From contig DDQG01000028.1 in NCBI GenBank assembly GCA_002342585.1, positions 32,275 through 69,836 of the forward strand: 37,562 nt of DNA, in the 5' to 3' direction. This document shows positions 1 through 7,116 of this stretch, one piece after another (position 1 is the stretch's first letter; each line of letters begins with the position of its first letter). A model generated the notes under the pieces. It was not told the DNA's origin. It worked only from the letters and a program-made list of their open reading frames with translations, and did not search any database. The DNA comes from Prevotellaceae bacterium UBA2448 (GTDB lineage Bacteria; Bacteroidota; Bacteroidia; Bacteroidales; Bacteroidaceae). The position numbers were made by a program, and so were the translations under genes.

Positions 1-90
1 CAACGGCTTAGAAAACCGTCCGGCGACCCCGTTGCAGGGGTGCAATGACTTAGAAAATCATCCGGCGACCTCGTTACGGGGGTGCAACGG
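1..90. repeat. 42-bp tandem repeat, two copies plus a partial third
   Basis: Positions 1-42 and 43-84 are near-identical 42-bp units and 85-90 begins a third, so the array probably extends left of the window. Each unit contains CTTAGAAAA and TCCGGCGACC. Read on the minus strand the units give a 14-residue period of the type LHPcNgVAGrFSKp, but one unit contains an in-frame stop, so coding is unlikely. The array lies just upstream of a DUF6261-like gene and points away from it, as does the 42-bp array at 34813-35000 relative to the second such gene. Confidence 0.85.
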
Positions 91-123
91 AATAATAGTA
101 TTAACCATTAAAACCTTAAAATC

Positions 124-1020
124 ATGGCTGAAAATGTCCAGATGAACACAGCGTGGTTGGCAGAACTGCCTAACCCGCAACACGATGGCACGACAGAGCA
201 GATTTATGGCAACTGCAGTGCCTATCAGACAGACAATGCCCGTTTCCTGGCAAAGTTGGCAATCGTAGGTCAGTGTCGTCAAACAGAAGACGCAGTGTGG
301 CTGAAAGCACAGCGCGACCCGGCAGTGAAGACTCTTGAAGGTGCCGACGGTGAGCAGGACGGCTACGTAACTGCTGCACGTTACATAAACCTGGGTTATG
401 CCTCGTTGCCCGATGGCGAAGCTCAGAAGGCTGAGGCTGTAGAGTGTGAGCAGATATTCAAGGATTACAAGTTCTCAACCCGCGATGCTTATGGTGCTGA
501 GGCTGACAAGATAATCCAGATGGAGCAGAATTTCCAGTCGCACGTTTCGTACCTCACTCAGATTGGCGCATGGCAGTGGTATCAGAAAGCCATTACGGCA
601 GCACAGCAGGTACGACAAGCACTGGGCGAACGCGCATTCACTATGGGACAGGCAGTGAACGGTGAGATGAAGGCTGCACGTCGCGCAACCGACCTTGCCA
701 TCGCCGACCTCTACACGACCATCGAGGCTATGAACGACCTGATGCCAAGTGCCGAACTGACTAACCTCATCACTCAGCTCAAGGGTATCGAACTCTATGC
801 AAAGCAGTACATCATCAAGGATGGCAAGGGCTCTTCGGGCTCTGGTGGAACAACTCCAACACCAACTCCTACTCCTGACGGAGGAGGTGATACTCCAAGT
901 GATGGCGGCGATACTCCAACACCTACACCGGACCCAACGCCTGACCCAACTCCAGACCCTGACCCAACACCGGGTGGTGGAGGCAATGGAGGTACCGACG
1001 ACGGAACGGACGAAAGCTAA
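124..1020 (+). CDS. DUF6261-like protein with Pro/Thr/Asp-rich C-terminal tail
   Basis: This is a 298-residue protein of unknown function. Residues 1-235 look mostly alpha-helical and have the layout of the Bacteroidetes DUF6261 family: an early LPNPQH segment, a central D-x-x-W-L-K-A-Q-R-D-P...GADGEQDGYV segment, then paired helices. Residues 238-298 are a low-complexity tail of TPTP, DPTPDPTP and GGGGNGG runs ending in DGTDES. There is no signal peptide or membrane segment, so the disordered tail would be cytoplasmic unless export is atypical. The start ATG at 124 follows an AT-rich leader with no clear ribosome-binding site. The same tail, DNA included, ends the gene at 33882-34769. The family assignment is by pattern; function is unknown. 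Confidence 0.75.
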   Translation: MAENVQMNTAWLAELPNPQHDGTTEQIYGNCSAYQTDNARFLAKLAIVGQCRQTEDAVWLKAQRDPAVKTLEGADGEQDGYVTAARYINLGYASLPDGEAQKAEAVECEQIFKDYKFSTRDAYGAEADKIIQMEQNFQSHVSYLTQIGAWQWYQKAITAAQQVRQALGERAFTMGQAVNGEMKAARRATDLAIADLYTTIEAMNDLMPSAELTNLITQLKGIELYAKQYIIKDGKGSSGSGGTTPTPTPTPDGGGDTPSDGGDTPTPTPDPTPDPTPDPDPTPGGGGNGGTDDGTDES

Positions 1021-1108
1021 AAATAATGCATAATTCATAATGCATAATTAAGCTCACACAGAACCCGCGCAGAAATCACGGAAAAATTCTCTAATTCTTG
1101 ATAAAAAC

Positions 1109-1145
1109 AAAGGAAGTTGACAACCGAATGTCAACTTCCTTTTTC
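1109..1145. terminator. Bidirectional hairpin terminator, DUF6261 / oxidoreductase junction
   Basis: A 13-bp perfect stem (AAAGGAAGTTGAC paired with GTCAACTTCCTTT) encloses an 8-nt loop, AACCGAAT. A T run follows on the plus strand and the mirrored run serves the minus strand, so it can end both converging genes. An almost identical hairpin with the loop reversed lies at 33552-33587. Confidence 0.85.
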
Positions 1146-1167
1146 GTTTTCGTTTTCGTTTTCGTCT
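1141..1167. repeat. TTTTCG hexamer microsatellite
   Basis: About four copies of TTTTCG directly follow the terminator stem. A related CGTCTTT/GGTTTT tract lies at 6087-6152 and other degenerate short repeats occur at several gene junctions in this window. Confidence 0.8.
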
Positions 1168-1193
1168 TTAACCGTTAACCTTTAACCGTTATA

Positions 1194-1742
1194 TCACAGG
1201 CTCATCTTCTTGATGATTTCCATGCCGCGGCGGATTGCCTCTTCGTTCATCGGGATGAGTTTGTGGTGGCGCTCAGGCAGGGCTTTGTGCAGACCCTTCA
1301 CAACGTCTTCGACGGTGGCTACGGGACGAACTTTCAGGTAGCCGCCGAGGACGAGCATGTTGAAGATTTTGCTGTTGCCGGAGCGGGCTGCTTCTTCCAT
1401 GGCGTCGATGCGATATACTTCGATGTCGTCGCGACGGGGCGGTTCGATGATGCTGTGACCGTCGTAGATGATGCAGCCGCCGGGTTTTACGAAGGGTTCA
1501 AATTTTTCGAGCGAAGGCTGGTTGAGCACGATTGCCGTGTCGTAGGCACTGACGATGGGCGAACTGATGAACTGGTCGCTCACGATGACTGTGACGTTGG
1601 CTGTGCCGCCGCGCTGTTCCGGTCCGTATGCCGGCATCCAGCTGACTTGCTTGCCTTCCATTATTCCTGCGTAGGCAAGGATTTTGCCCATTGAGAGGAC
1701 TCCCTGTCCTCCGAATCCTGATATGATGATTTCTTCTGTCAT
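1194..1742 (-). CDS. 2-oxoacid:ferredoxin oxidoreductase, gamma subunit
   Basis: This 182-residue protein is the gamma (catalytic-interface) subunit of a four-subunit 2-oxoacid:ferredoxin oxidoreductase, which oxidatively decarboxylates a 2-oxoacid to acyl-CoA while reducing ferredoxin, or runs in reverse. The N-terminus has the family hallmark GFGGQGVLSMGKILAYAG, followed by WMPAYGPEQRGGTA, typical of KorC/VorC/PorG proteins. Length is normal. It is the last gene of the operon; its ATG overlaps the beta-subunit stop by 4 bp (ATGA), implying translational coupling. The order ferredoxin-alpha-beta-gamma matches the archaeal korDABC arrangement. Substrate (2-oxoglutarate, branched-chain or aryl 2-oxoacid) cannot be decided from the sequence alone. 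Confidence 0.92.
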   Translation of the reverse strand: MTEEIIISGFGGQGVLSMGKILAYAGIMEGKQVSWMPAYGPEQRGGTANVTVIVSDQFISSPIVSAYDTAIVLNQPSLEKFEPFVKPGGCIIYDGHSIIEPPRRDDIEVYRIDAMEEAARSGNSKIFNMLVLGGYLKVRPVATVEDVVKGLHKALPERHHKLIPMNEEAIRRGMEIIKKMSL

Positions 1743-2512
1743 GGCTCAACTGTGTTTTTTAGGTCGCCCAACGGGTAGTAGGGGAACATGTTTTCTTCCA
1801 TCCATTTGTTTGACTCTTCGGGTGTCTTTTTCCAACCGCTGGCGCAGGTGCTGACTACTTCGACCACCGAGCAGCCGAGACCCTTCATGGAGTTTTCGAA
1901 TGCCTGACGGATGGCGCGTTTCGTCTTGCGTATGTTGGCTACGGTGTGGACGGACTGACGGGTCACGTAGCAGGTGCCTTCGAGGGTGGCTGCTATGTCG
2001 GTGATGTGCAGCGGGTATCCGTGCAGATCTGCCTGTCGGCCGTAAGGACAGGTGGCTGTCTTCATGCCCATGAGGGTGGTAGGAGCCATCTGACCGCCTG
2101 TCATTCCGTAGATGGCGTTGTTGATGAATATCATTGCTATGTTTTCGCCGCGGTTCATGGCGTGGATTGCCTCGCCGGTACCGATACAAGCCATGTCGCC
2201 GTCGCCCTGGTAGGTGAAGACGAGTTTCTTAGGCCAAAGGCGCTTTGCAGCGGTGGCACAGGCTGGAGCACGTCCGTGACTTGCCTCTATCCAATCGACA
2301 CTGAGGTAGCGATAGGCGAATACCGCACAGCCCACGGGACAGATGGCGATGGTGTCTTCCTCGATGCCCATCTCCTCGATTATCTCAGCAATGAGTTTGT
2401 GAACGAGTCCGTGACTGCAGCCCGGGCAGTAGTGCATCGGTGTGTCGTTCATGAGAGCCGGCTTACCATAGACGCGGTTCTCGGGTTGTATGAGTTGTTC
2501 TTTTGTTATCAT
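1739..2512 (-). CDS. 2-oxoacid:ferredoxin oxidoreductase, beta (TPP-binding) subunit
   Basis: This 257-residue subunit binds thiamine pyrophosphate and an Fe-S cluster. It shows HYCPGCSHG near residue 27 (CxxC cluster ligands), CPVGC, and the TPP/Mg motif GDGDMACIGTGE...NNAIYGMTGGQ. It overlaps both neighbours by 4 bp, so alpha, beta and gamma are probably translated in a coupled manner. The length is short, as in KorB/VorA-type beta subunits that rely on a separate ferredoxin subunit. The catalytic chemistry is the CoA- and ferredoxin-dependent conversion between a 2-oxoacid and its acyl-CoA in the cytoplasm. Confidence 0.94.
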   Translation of the reverse strand: MITKEQLIQPENRVYGKPALMNDTPMHYCPGCSHGLVHKLIAEIIEEMGIEEDTIAICPVGCAVFAYRYLSVDWIEASHGRAPACATAAKRLWPKKLVFTYQGDGDMACIGTGEAIHAMNRGENIAMIFINNAIYGMTGGQMAPTTLMGMKTATCPYGRQADLHGYPLHITDIAATLEGTCYVTRQSVHTVANIRKTKRAIRQAFENSMKGLGCSVVEVVSTCASGWKKTPEESNKWMEENMFPYYPLGDLKNTVEP

Positions 2513-3645
2513 TTCATCCAGTAGCCTTTTGGCCAGTTTTTAGTTACACATTCGCGAGCCATCTTCTTGAAGGCGTCCATCACTTCGTATGGTGAAGAAA
2601 TCATACCGCCCGAACGGCCGTAGTGGAATACGTGGGTCTGACCCTCGACGGCAAGGCGCACGTCGTTAACCATCTGTCCCTCGCTCTGTTCTACGCAGAG
2701 GATGCCCTTCACCGTTTCGGCAAACTTGCTGATCGGTTTGTTAGGGAACGGCCAGAGGGTCTTCGGACGAAGCATACCCACCTTGATGCCTTCTTCGCGA
2801 AGCAGGTCGATAGTCTTCATGCTGACGCGAGAGGAGATGCCGTAAGCCACGATGAGAAATTCGGGGTCGTCGTCGGCACGGTACAGTTCGTAGTCAACCT
2901 CTTCGGCCTCAATCTTGGCGTACTTCTCTGCCATCTTGCGGTTGCGCTCCTCCATTACGAGCGGGTCGAACTCCAGTGTGGAGAGGGAATTGTAGTGACG
3001 GCTCTTCAGTCCGATGCCGTTCGTAGCCCACGGACACTGCTGGCGAATTTCCTCGTCGGTGCGGCGCGGAGTATATGGCGGCAGCTGCACCTTCTCCATC
3101 ATCTGTCCGATTACTCCGTCGGTCAGGATGATTACCGGCACGCGCCATTTAAACGTAAGTTCCTTTGCCTTGCCCATGCAGTCGCACATCTCCTGCACAC
3201 TGTTCGGAGCAAGCACGATGAGGTGGTAGTCGCCGTTTCCACCGCCATAGACAGCCTGAAAGTAGTCGGACTGACCTGGCTGGATGGTTCCCAGACCCGG
3301 ACCGCCACGACCTACGCTCACGATGACACCCGGCAGTTCGTTGCCTGCCATGTAGCTCAGACCCTCCTGCATCAGTGCAATGCCAGGGCTGGAACTCGAT
3401 GTGAATGCCAGTTTGCCCGTACAGCCGGCGCCGTAGAGCATGTTGATTGATGCCACCTCGCTCTCTGCCTGCAGCACTACCATGCCTGTAGTCTCCCAAG
3501 GCTTGTCGGCTGCAAGAGTTTCGAGCACTTCACTCTGCGGGGTGATTGGATATCCGAAAAAGCCGTCGTAGCCGTAACGCTCCGCAGCCTTTGCTATTAC
3601 TTCGTTGCCTTTGAGCAACAATACGTCATTCTGCTGTGCATCCAT
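2509..3645 (-). CDS. vorB: 2-oxoacid:ferredoxin oxidoreductase, alpha subunit (VorB-type)
   Basis: This 378-residue subunit carries the pyrimidine-binding and transketolase C-terminal-like domains of the complex. Visible family features are GFFGYPITPQSEV near residue 29, QAESEVASINMLYGA, SSSSPGIALMQEGLSYMAGNELPGV, and a C-terminal domain with AYGISSRVS and LRPKTLWPFP. In Bacteroidales proteins of this kind are usually named 3-methyl-2-oxobutanoate dehydrogenase subunit VorB, although KorA is an equally plausible label. The start lies 5 bp after the ferredoxin gene stop and the end overlaps the beta gene by 4 bp. Confidence 0.93.
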   Translation of the reverse strand: MDAQQNDVLLLKGNEVIAKAAERYGYDGFFGYPITPQSEVLETLAADKPWETTGMVVLQAESEVASINMLYGAGCTGKLAFTSSSSPGIALMQEGLSYMAGNELPGVIVSVGRGGPGLGTIQPGQSDYFQAVYGGGNGDYHLIVLAPNSVQEMCDCMGKAKELTFKWRVPVIILTDGVIGQMMEKVQLPPYTPRRTDEEIRQQCPWATNGIGLKSRHYNSLSTLEFDPLVMEERNRKMAEKYAKIEAEEVDYELYRADDDPEFLIVAYGISSRVSMKTIDLLREEGIKVGMLRPKTLWPFPNKPISKFAETVKGILCVEQSEGQMVNDVRLAVEGQTHVFHYGRSGGMISSPYEVMDAFKKMARECVTKNWPKGYWMK

Positions 3646-3650
3646 CGTCG

Positions 3651-3878
3651 TTAGTCCTCCTTTTTTCTATAAACGGTTATACATCCATCGGGGCACACAA
3701 TGGCGCACGACGTACAACCGTTGCACTGTGTCCAATCGGTCTGTTCGGCATAATTGTACCCTTTGTGGTTTACGGTCGCACTGAGTTGAACAAGATTCAG
3801 CGGACATGCTATCGCACACAGGTTGCAACCCTTGCAACGCTCTATGTCAACGACGATAGCGCCTCTCATTTTTGCCAT
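3651..3878 (-). CDS. 2-oxoacid:ferredoxin oxidoreductase, delta subunit (2x[4Fe-4S] ferredoxin)
   Basis: This 75-residue ferredoxin-like subunit has two full cluster motifs, CKGCNLCAIACP near residue 15 and CNGCTSCAIVCP near residue 52, each giving CxxCxxCxxxCP. It would pass electrons between the TPP/Fe-S core and external ferredoxin. It is the first of four tightly packed oxidoreductase genes and is separated from the upstream TPR gene by about 150 bp of degenerate repeats, so an internal promoter or processing site there is possible. No clear Shine-Dalgarno is visible; the leader is A-rich. Confidence 0.94.
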   Translation of the reverse strand: MAKMRGAIVVDIERCKGCNLCAIACPLNLVQLSATVNHKGYNYAEQTDWTQCNGCTSCAIVCPDGCITVYRKKED

Positions 3879-3917
3879 TATTAATTACTCTTTATTTTGT
3901 TATAATCTTTATACCTT

Positions 3918-4028
3918 GTTAGTTTCAAGTTCCAGGTTTCAAGATTCAAGTTCCAGGTTTCAGGATTCAAGTTCCAAGTTCAGTATCGTCTTAACTCCTC
4001 TAACTTCTCTAACTCCTCTAACTCCTAA
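3918..4028. repeat. Degenerate short tandem repeats inside the operon
   Basis: Two low-complexity runs fill the gap between the ferredoxin and TPR genes: degenerate TTCAAGTTCCAGG-like units at about 3925-3982, then TAACTCCTC-like units at about 3990-4028. Similar degenerate runs lie at other gene junctions. No promoter or gene is evident. Confidence 0.7.
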
Positions 4029-4211
4029 CTAAGGATTATACTGGTCCTTATTGTAGAACTCGATAATCTGCATGGTCATCTCTCGCAGGTGAACTGCCTC
4101 CGAGTCGGGATTCAGACGGATTGCCTCGCTGTAGGAGTCGAGACACGTCTTCCAGTCGCGACGTGCAAATGCCTCCTTGCCCTTATTTATCAGACTTTGC
4201 TCTGTGTTCAT
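4029..4211 (-). CDS. Small TPR-like protein
   Basis: This 60-residue protein contains about one and a half TPR-like helices: INKGKEAFARRDWKTCLDSY, then SEAIRLNPDSEAVHLREM. The start ATG at 4211 is preferred over an upstream start at 4274, because AAGGAG lies 16 bp upstream and the longer form would run deep into the ligase gene. It still overlaps the 3' end of the ligase gene by 29 bp, in a different frame. Its place between the ligase and the oxidoreductase suggests an accessory or assembly role; this is inference from position only. Confidence 0.75.
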   Translation of the reverse strand: MNTEQSLINKGKEAFARRDWKTCLDSYSEAIRLNPDSEAVHLREMTMQIIEFYNKDQYNP

Positions 4212-5862
4212 CTCTTTCGCGTATCTCCTTTCGGCGAATCTTGCCGGAGTGGGTCTTCGGCAGTTCGTCAACAAACTCTATGACACGTGGATATTTATAT
4301 GGAGCAGTAGTTTTCTTTACGTGGTCCTGCAGTTCCTTGATGAGGTCCTCACCAGCCTTGTCCTTCCATTCCTTTGCCAGAATGATAGTCGCCTTTACCA
4401 CCATGCCGCGGATTTCGTCGGGCACACCCGTGATGGCGCACTCCACAACGGCAGGGTGGGTCATCAGTGCACTCTCCACTTCGAACGGACCGATGCGGTA
4501 GCCGGAACTCTTTATCACATCGTCGGCACGGCCAACGTACCAGTAGTAGCCGTCCTCGTCGAAGTAAGCCACGTCGCCTGTGAAGTAGTAGTCGTCGTGC
4601 CAGCACTGATTGGTCAGTTCCGTGTCGCGGTAGTATCCGCAGAAAAGACCCGTCGGACGACCCTTCTTCGTGTTGATAGCTATCTGTCCCTCTTCGCCCG
4701 GCTTGGTTACTTCCTTGCCGTCCGACGTGATGAGGTGTACATCGTACTGTGGCATCGGCTTACCCATAGCCCCCGGCTTAGTGTCCATCCAAGGCAGGGT
4801 GGCAATGATACAGGTGGTCTCGCTCTGTCCGAAACCTTCCTTTATATATATACCGGTCTGCTTGTAGAATTTTTCGAACACCACCGCGTTCAGTGCCTCG
4901 CCAGCCGTAGTGGCATAGCGCAGCGACGAGAGGTCGAACTTGCTCAGGTCCTCACGAATCATGAATCGGTAAACGGTTGGAGGAGCGCAGAAACTGGTTA
5001 TCTTGTACTGCTCAATCTTATGCAGAATGTCGGCAGGAGTGAATTTCTCGTGGTCATATACGAAGAGGGTAGCTCCCACAATCCACTGACCGTAGAGTTT
5101 TCCCCATCCGCACTTTGCCCAACCCGAATCGGACACGGTGAGGTGGAGCGAGTCTTGGGTGAGGTTGTGCCAGTAGGCTGCAGTGCCTATGTGACCCAGT
5201 GCATACGACTGGTCGTGGAGCACCATCTTTGGCTGACCGCTCGTGCCCGATGTGAAGTACATGAGCATAGGGTCGTTCACGTGTTTCTTGTATCGGATAG
5301 AAGGCACGTATGGCTTTGCCTGTTCCACACCGGCATTCCAGTCTTCCCATCCCTCCGGAACGTTCGGACCGATGCTGATGCGATGGGTGAGAGCAGGAAA
5401 TTCGTTCTGGGCATCGTTCACGTGACCCAGAATCTCCTTGTCGCCGCAACATATTACTGTCTTTATGTCGGCACACTTCACACGATATACAATATCTTTC
5501 TTTGTCAGCAGATAAGAAGCAGGAATGGCAATGGCACCAATCTTGTTCAGAGCAAGCATCGTAACCCAGAACTGCCAACGGCGCTTCATAATCAGCAACA
5601 CCATGTTGCCCTTCGTGATGCCGAGCGAGAGAAAATAACCGGCAGCCTTGTCGGAAAGCACCTTCATGTCGTGGAACGTAAACCAACGTTCCTCGCCCTT
5701 GTCGTTTGTCCATATCATGGCAAGACGATCCGGCGCCTCTGCTGCCCATACATCCATTACGTCGTATGCATAATTGAAGTCCTCCGGAACATTGATTCTG
5801 AAGTTTTTCTGGAAATCCTCGTATGAGTCAAAAGTGGTTTGCTTTAAAAATCTCTCTAACAT
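4183..5862 (-). CDS. AMP-forming acyl-CoA synthetase (medium-chain/aryl acid type)
   Basis: This 559-residue enzyme of the ANL superfamily would activate a carboxylic acid with ATP to acyl-AMP and then to acyl-CoA. The A3 phosphate-binding motif YFTSGTSGQPKM lies near residue 208, the A5-like GFGQSET near 344, the hinge/A8 region GRADDVIKSSGYRIGPFEVE near 448, and the catalytic lysine in THSGKIRRKEIR near 540. Its closest resemblance is to medium-chain or aryl acyl-CoA synthetases rather than acetyl-CoA synthetase, and it is shorter than Acs. It is the first gene of the operon, behind the promoter at 5952-5984. Linked to the downstream oxidoreductase, it suggests activation of isobutyrate-, 2-methylbutyrate- or phenylacetate-like acids; the substrate is inferred. 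Confidence 0.92.
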   Translation of the reverse strand: MLERFLKQTTFDSYEDFQKNFRINVPEDFNYAYDVMDVWAAEAPDRLAMIWTNDKGEERWFTFHDMKVLSDKAAGYFLSLGITKGNMVLLIMKRRWQFWVTMLALNKIGAIAIPASYLLTKKDIVYRVKCADIKTVICCGDKEILGHVNDAQNEFPALTHRISIGPNVPEGWEDWNAGVEQAKPYVPSIRYKKHVNDPMLMYFTSGTSGQPKMVLHDQSYALGHIGTAAYWHNLTQDSLHLTVSDSGWAKCGWGKLYGQWIVGATLFVYDHEKFTPADILHKIEQYKITSFCAPPTVYRFMIREDLSKFDLSSLRYATTAGEALNAVVFEKFYKQTGIYIKEGFGQSETTCIIATLPWMDTKPGAMGKPMPQYDVHLITSDGKEVTKPGEEGQIAINTKKGRPTGLFCGYYRDTELTNQCWHDDYYFTGDVAYFDEDGYYWYVGRADDVIKSSGYRIGPFEVESALMTHPAVVECAITGVPDEIRGMVVKATIILAKEWKDKAGEDLIKELQDHVKKTTAPYKYPRVIEFVDELPKTHSGKIRRKEIRERDEHRAKSDK

Positions 5863-5951
5863 AACATTGTGTTCTTTTTTTTCTCATTCCTTGCCCTATA
5901 AAACGTGCCATAAAATTGCACACGCACATGGTGGGCACTATAAAAATCAGT

Positions 5952-5984
5952 CAAAAGTAGCAAGTCTTTTCAAGTTTTATCAAA
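5952..5984 (-). promoter_or_regulatory. Promoter of the acyl-CoA ligase/oxidoreductase operon
   Basis: On the minus strand, TTTG (5984-5981) is followed after 21 bp by TACTTTTG (5959-5952), fitting the Bacteroidetes -33/-7 consensus. It predicts transcription starting near 5945 and a leader of about 80 nt. Confidence 0.7.
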
Positions 5985-6042
5985 TAAAAAGTGCTAATTT
6001 TTAATATTTTACACATATTTTTTTTGAGTGTGCATAAATGCG

Positions 6043-6080
6043 GCAAAAAAAATGCACACCCTAATAAAAAGGTGCGCATT
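6043..6080 (-). terminator. Rho-independent terminator of proC
   Basis: On the minus strand a 10-bp stem (AATGCGCACC with GGTGTGCATT, one G-U pair) and a loop of about 10 nt are followed by eight T residues. It lies about 75 bp after the proC stop and separates proC from the downstream ligase operon. Confidence 0.85.
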
Positions 6081-6086
6081 GAAAAT

Positions 6087-6152
6087 CGTCTTTCGTCTTT
6101 CGTCTTTCGTCTTTCGTTTTCGTTTTGGTTTTGGTTTTGGTTTTGGTTTTCG
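6087..6152. repeat. CGTCTTT and GGTTTT microsatellite tract
   Basis: About four copies of CGTCTTT run into several copies of TTTTGG, ending two bases before the proC stop codon. The tract is purine-rich on the transcribed strand. It belongs to the class of degenerate short repeats found at several junctions in this window. Confidence 0.8.
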
Positions 6153-6153
6153 T

Positions 6154-6930
6154 TTACAACCCCGCTTTGAGACTTCGGATTACTGCAGAGTTGAATCCTG
6201 CATGGTCGAGTTCGTTCAGTCCCTTGATAGTTACTCCGCCTGGAGTAGTCACCTTGTCGATAGCCTCTTCAGGATGCCAACCGGTAGCCTTGAGCAGAGA
6301 CACGGCTCCCTGCATGGTCTGCAGCGCAATCTGTTTTGCCTGAGCAGGATAGAAACCCATTTCGCAACCGCCTTCCATCTGTGCACGGATGTAGCGCATT
6401 ACGTATGCTATGCCGCAACTTGCCATCATCATGCCCGGACCGACGAGGCGCTCCTCAACTACGAGTGTGTCACCAACCAGCGAGTAGAGTTTTTCGATTG
6501 TCTTCACGCTCTCGTCGGAAGTGGCTACGCCCTTGGCGATAAAACTCATGCTGGCACCAAACTCAGCTGCAATGTTCGGAATTACGTAGAAATACTGACC
6601 AGCCGTGGACAGTTCTTCCTCAAGCATTGTAGTGGTGAAGTTGGCTGCGTCGCTGACGATAATCTGGCGACTGAGGTCGAGTACAGAACGTATTTCACCG
6701 AGCACGAGCTTCATGAGCCATGGTTTTACAACGAGTACCACCACATCGGCACCCTTCACGGCTACTATGTTGTCGATAGTTGTGTTGATTTTAGGATACT
6801 CCGATTTAAACTGCTTGAGCAGAGCCTCGTTCTTGTCTGCAATGGTAATGTTTTCAACTTTGCCGGACTTAGCCCAGCCTTTGATAAGTGCGCCGCCCAT
6901 GTTGCCAGCGCCAATGACTGTAAGTTTCAT
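6154..6930 (-). CDS. proC: Pyrroline-5-carboxylate reductase
   Basis: This 258-residue cytoplasmic enzyme performs the last step of proline synthesis, NAD(P)H reduction of pyrroline-5-carboxylate. The Rossmann motif VIGAGNMGGALIKG is at residues 5-18, VLVVKPW near 70, and the C-terminal signature DKVTTPGGVTIKGLNEL near 221-237. Length matches the family. It is monocistronic: it has its own promoter at 6978-7008 and a strong terminator at 6043-6080, and the divergent neighbour porT is on the other strand. The start ATG at 6930 follows a repeat-rich leader without a Shine-Dalgarno sequence. Confidence 0.96.
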   Translation of the reverse strand: MKLTVIGAGNMGGALIKGWAKSGKVENITIADKNEALLKQFKSEYPKINTTIDNIVAVKGADVVVLVVKPWLMKLVLGEIRSVLDLSRQIIVSDAANFTTTMLEEELSTAGQYFYVIPNIAAEFGASMSFIAKGVATSDESVKTIEKLYSLVGDTLVVEERLVGPGMMMASCGIAYVMRYIRAQMEGGCEMGFYPAQAKQIALQTMQGAVSLLKATGWHPEEAIDKVTTPGGVTIKGLNELDHAGFNSAVIRSLKAGL

Positions 6931-6977
6931 ATAATTTCAATTTTCAACTTTCAACTTTCAATTTTCAAATCTCTTCG

Positions 6978-7008
6978 CGAAGGTACGTCTTTTTCATTGC
7001 CCCGTCAA
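6978..7008 (-). promoter_or_regulatory. proC promoter
   Basis: TTG (7008-7006) and TACCTTCG (6985-6978) on the minus strand are separated by 20 bp. One base differs from TAnnTTTG. The leader to the proC ATG contains degenerate TTGAAA repeats. Confidence 0.55.
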
Positions 7009-7077
7009 CTAAACAAGGCAATTTTTTGAAGATTTATACGTTTCTATTATTCAGAAGGGGCAAAAGCTAAAATAAAT

Positions 7078-7108
7078 TTTGCTATTCAATCACATACTCT
7101 TACCTTTG
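7078..7108 (+). promoter_or_regulatory. porT promoter
   Basis: TTTG (7078-7081) and TACCTTTG (7101-7108) are spaced by 19 bp, a perfect consensus match. The predicted start of transcription, near 7114-7116, is almost at the porT ATG at 7117. Confidence 0.75.
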
Positions 7109-7116
7109 CAACGTAA

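Noticed and set aside
475..1038. Open frame opposite the first DUF6261-like gene
   Set aside because: It is Ser/Arg/Trp-rich nonsense produced by the antisense of Pro/Thr repeats; the plus-strand protein has a family match.
2623..3450. Open frame of 275 codons on the plus strand within the alpha-subunit gene
   Set aside because: It is a shadow of a conserved enzyme gene, with Cys- and His-rich composition typical of antisense frames.
4177..5826. Long open frame of 549 codons on the plus strand, antisense to the acyl-CoA ligase
   Set aside because: It mirrors the codon pattern of the ligase on the other strand, has no recognisable domain, and the ligase motifs on the minus strand are complete.
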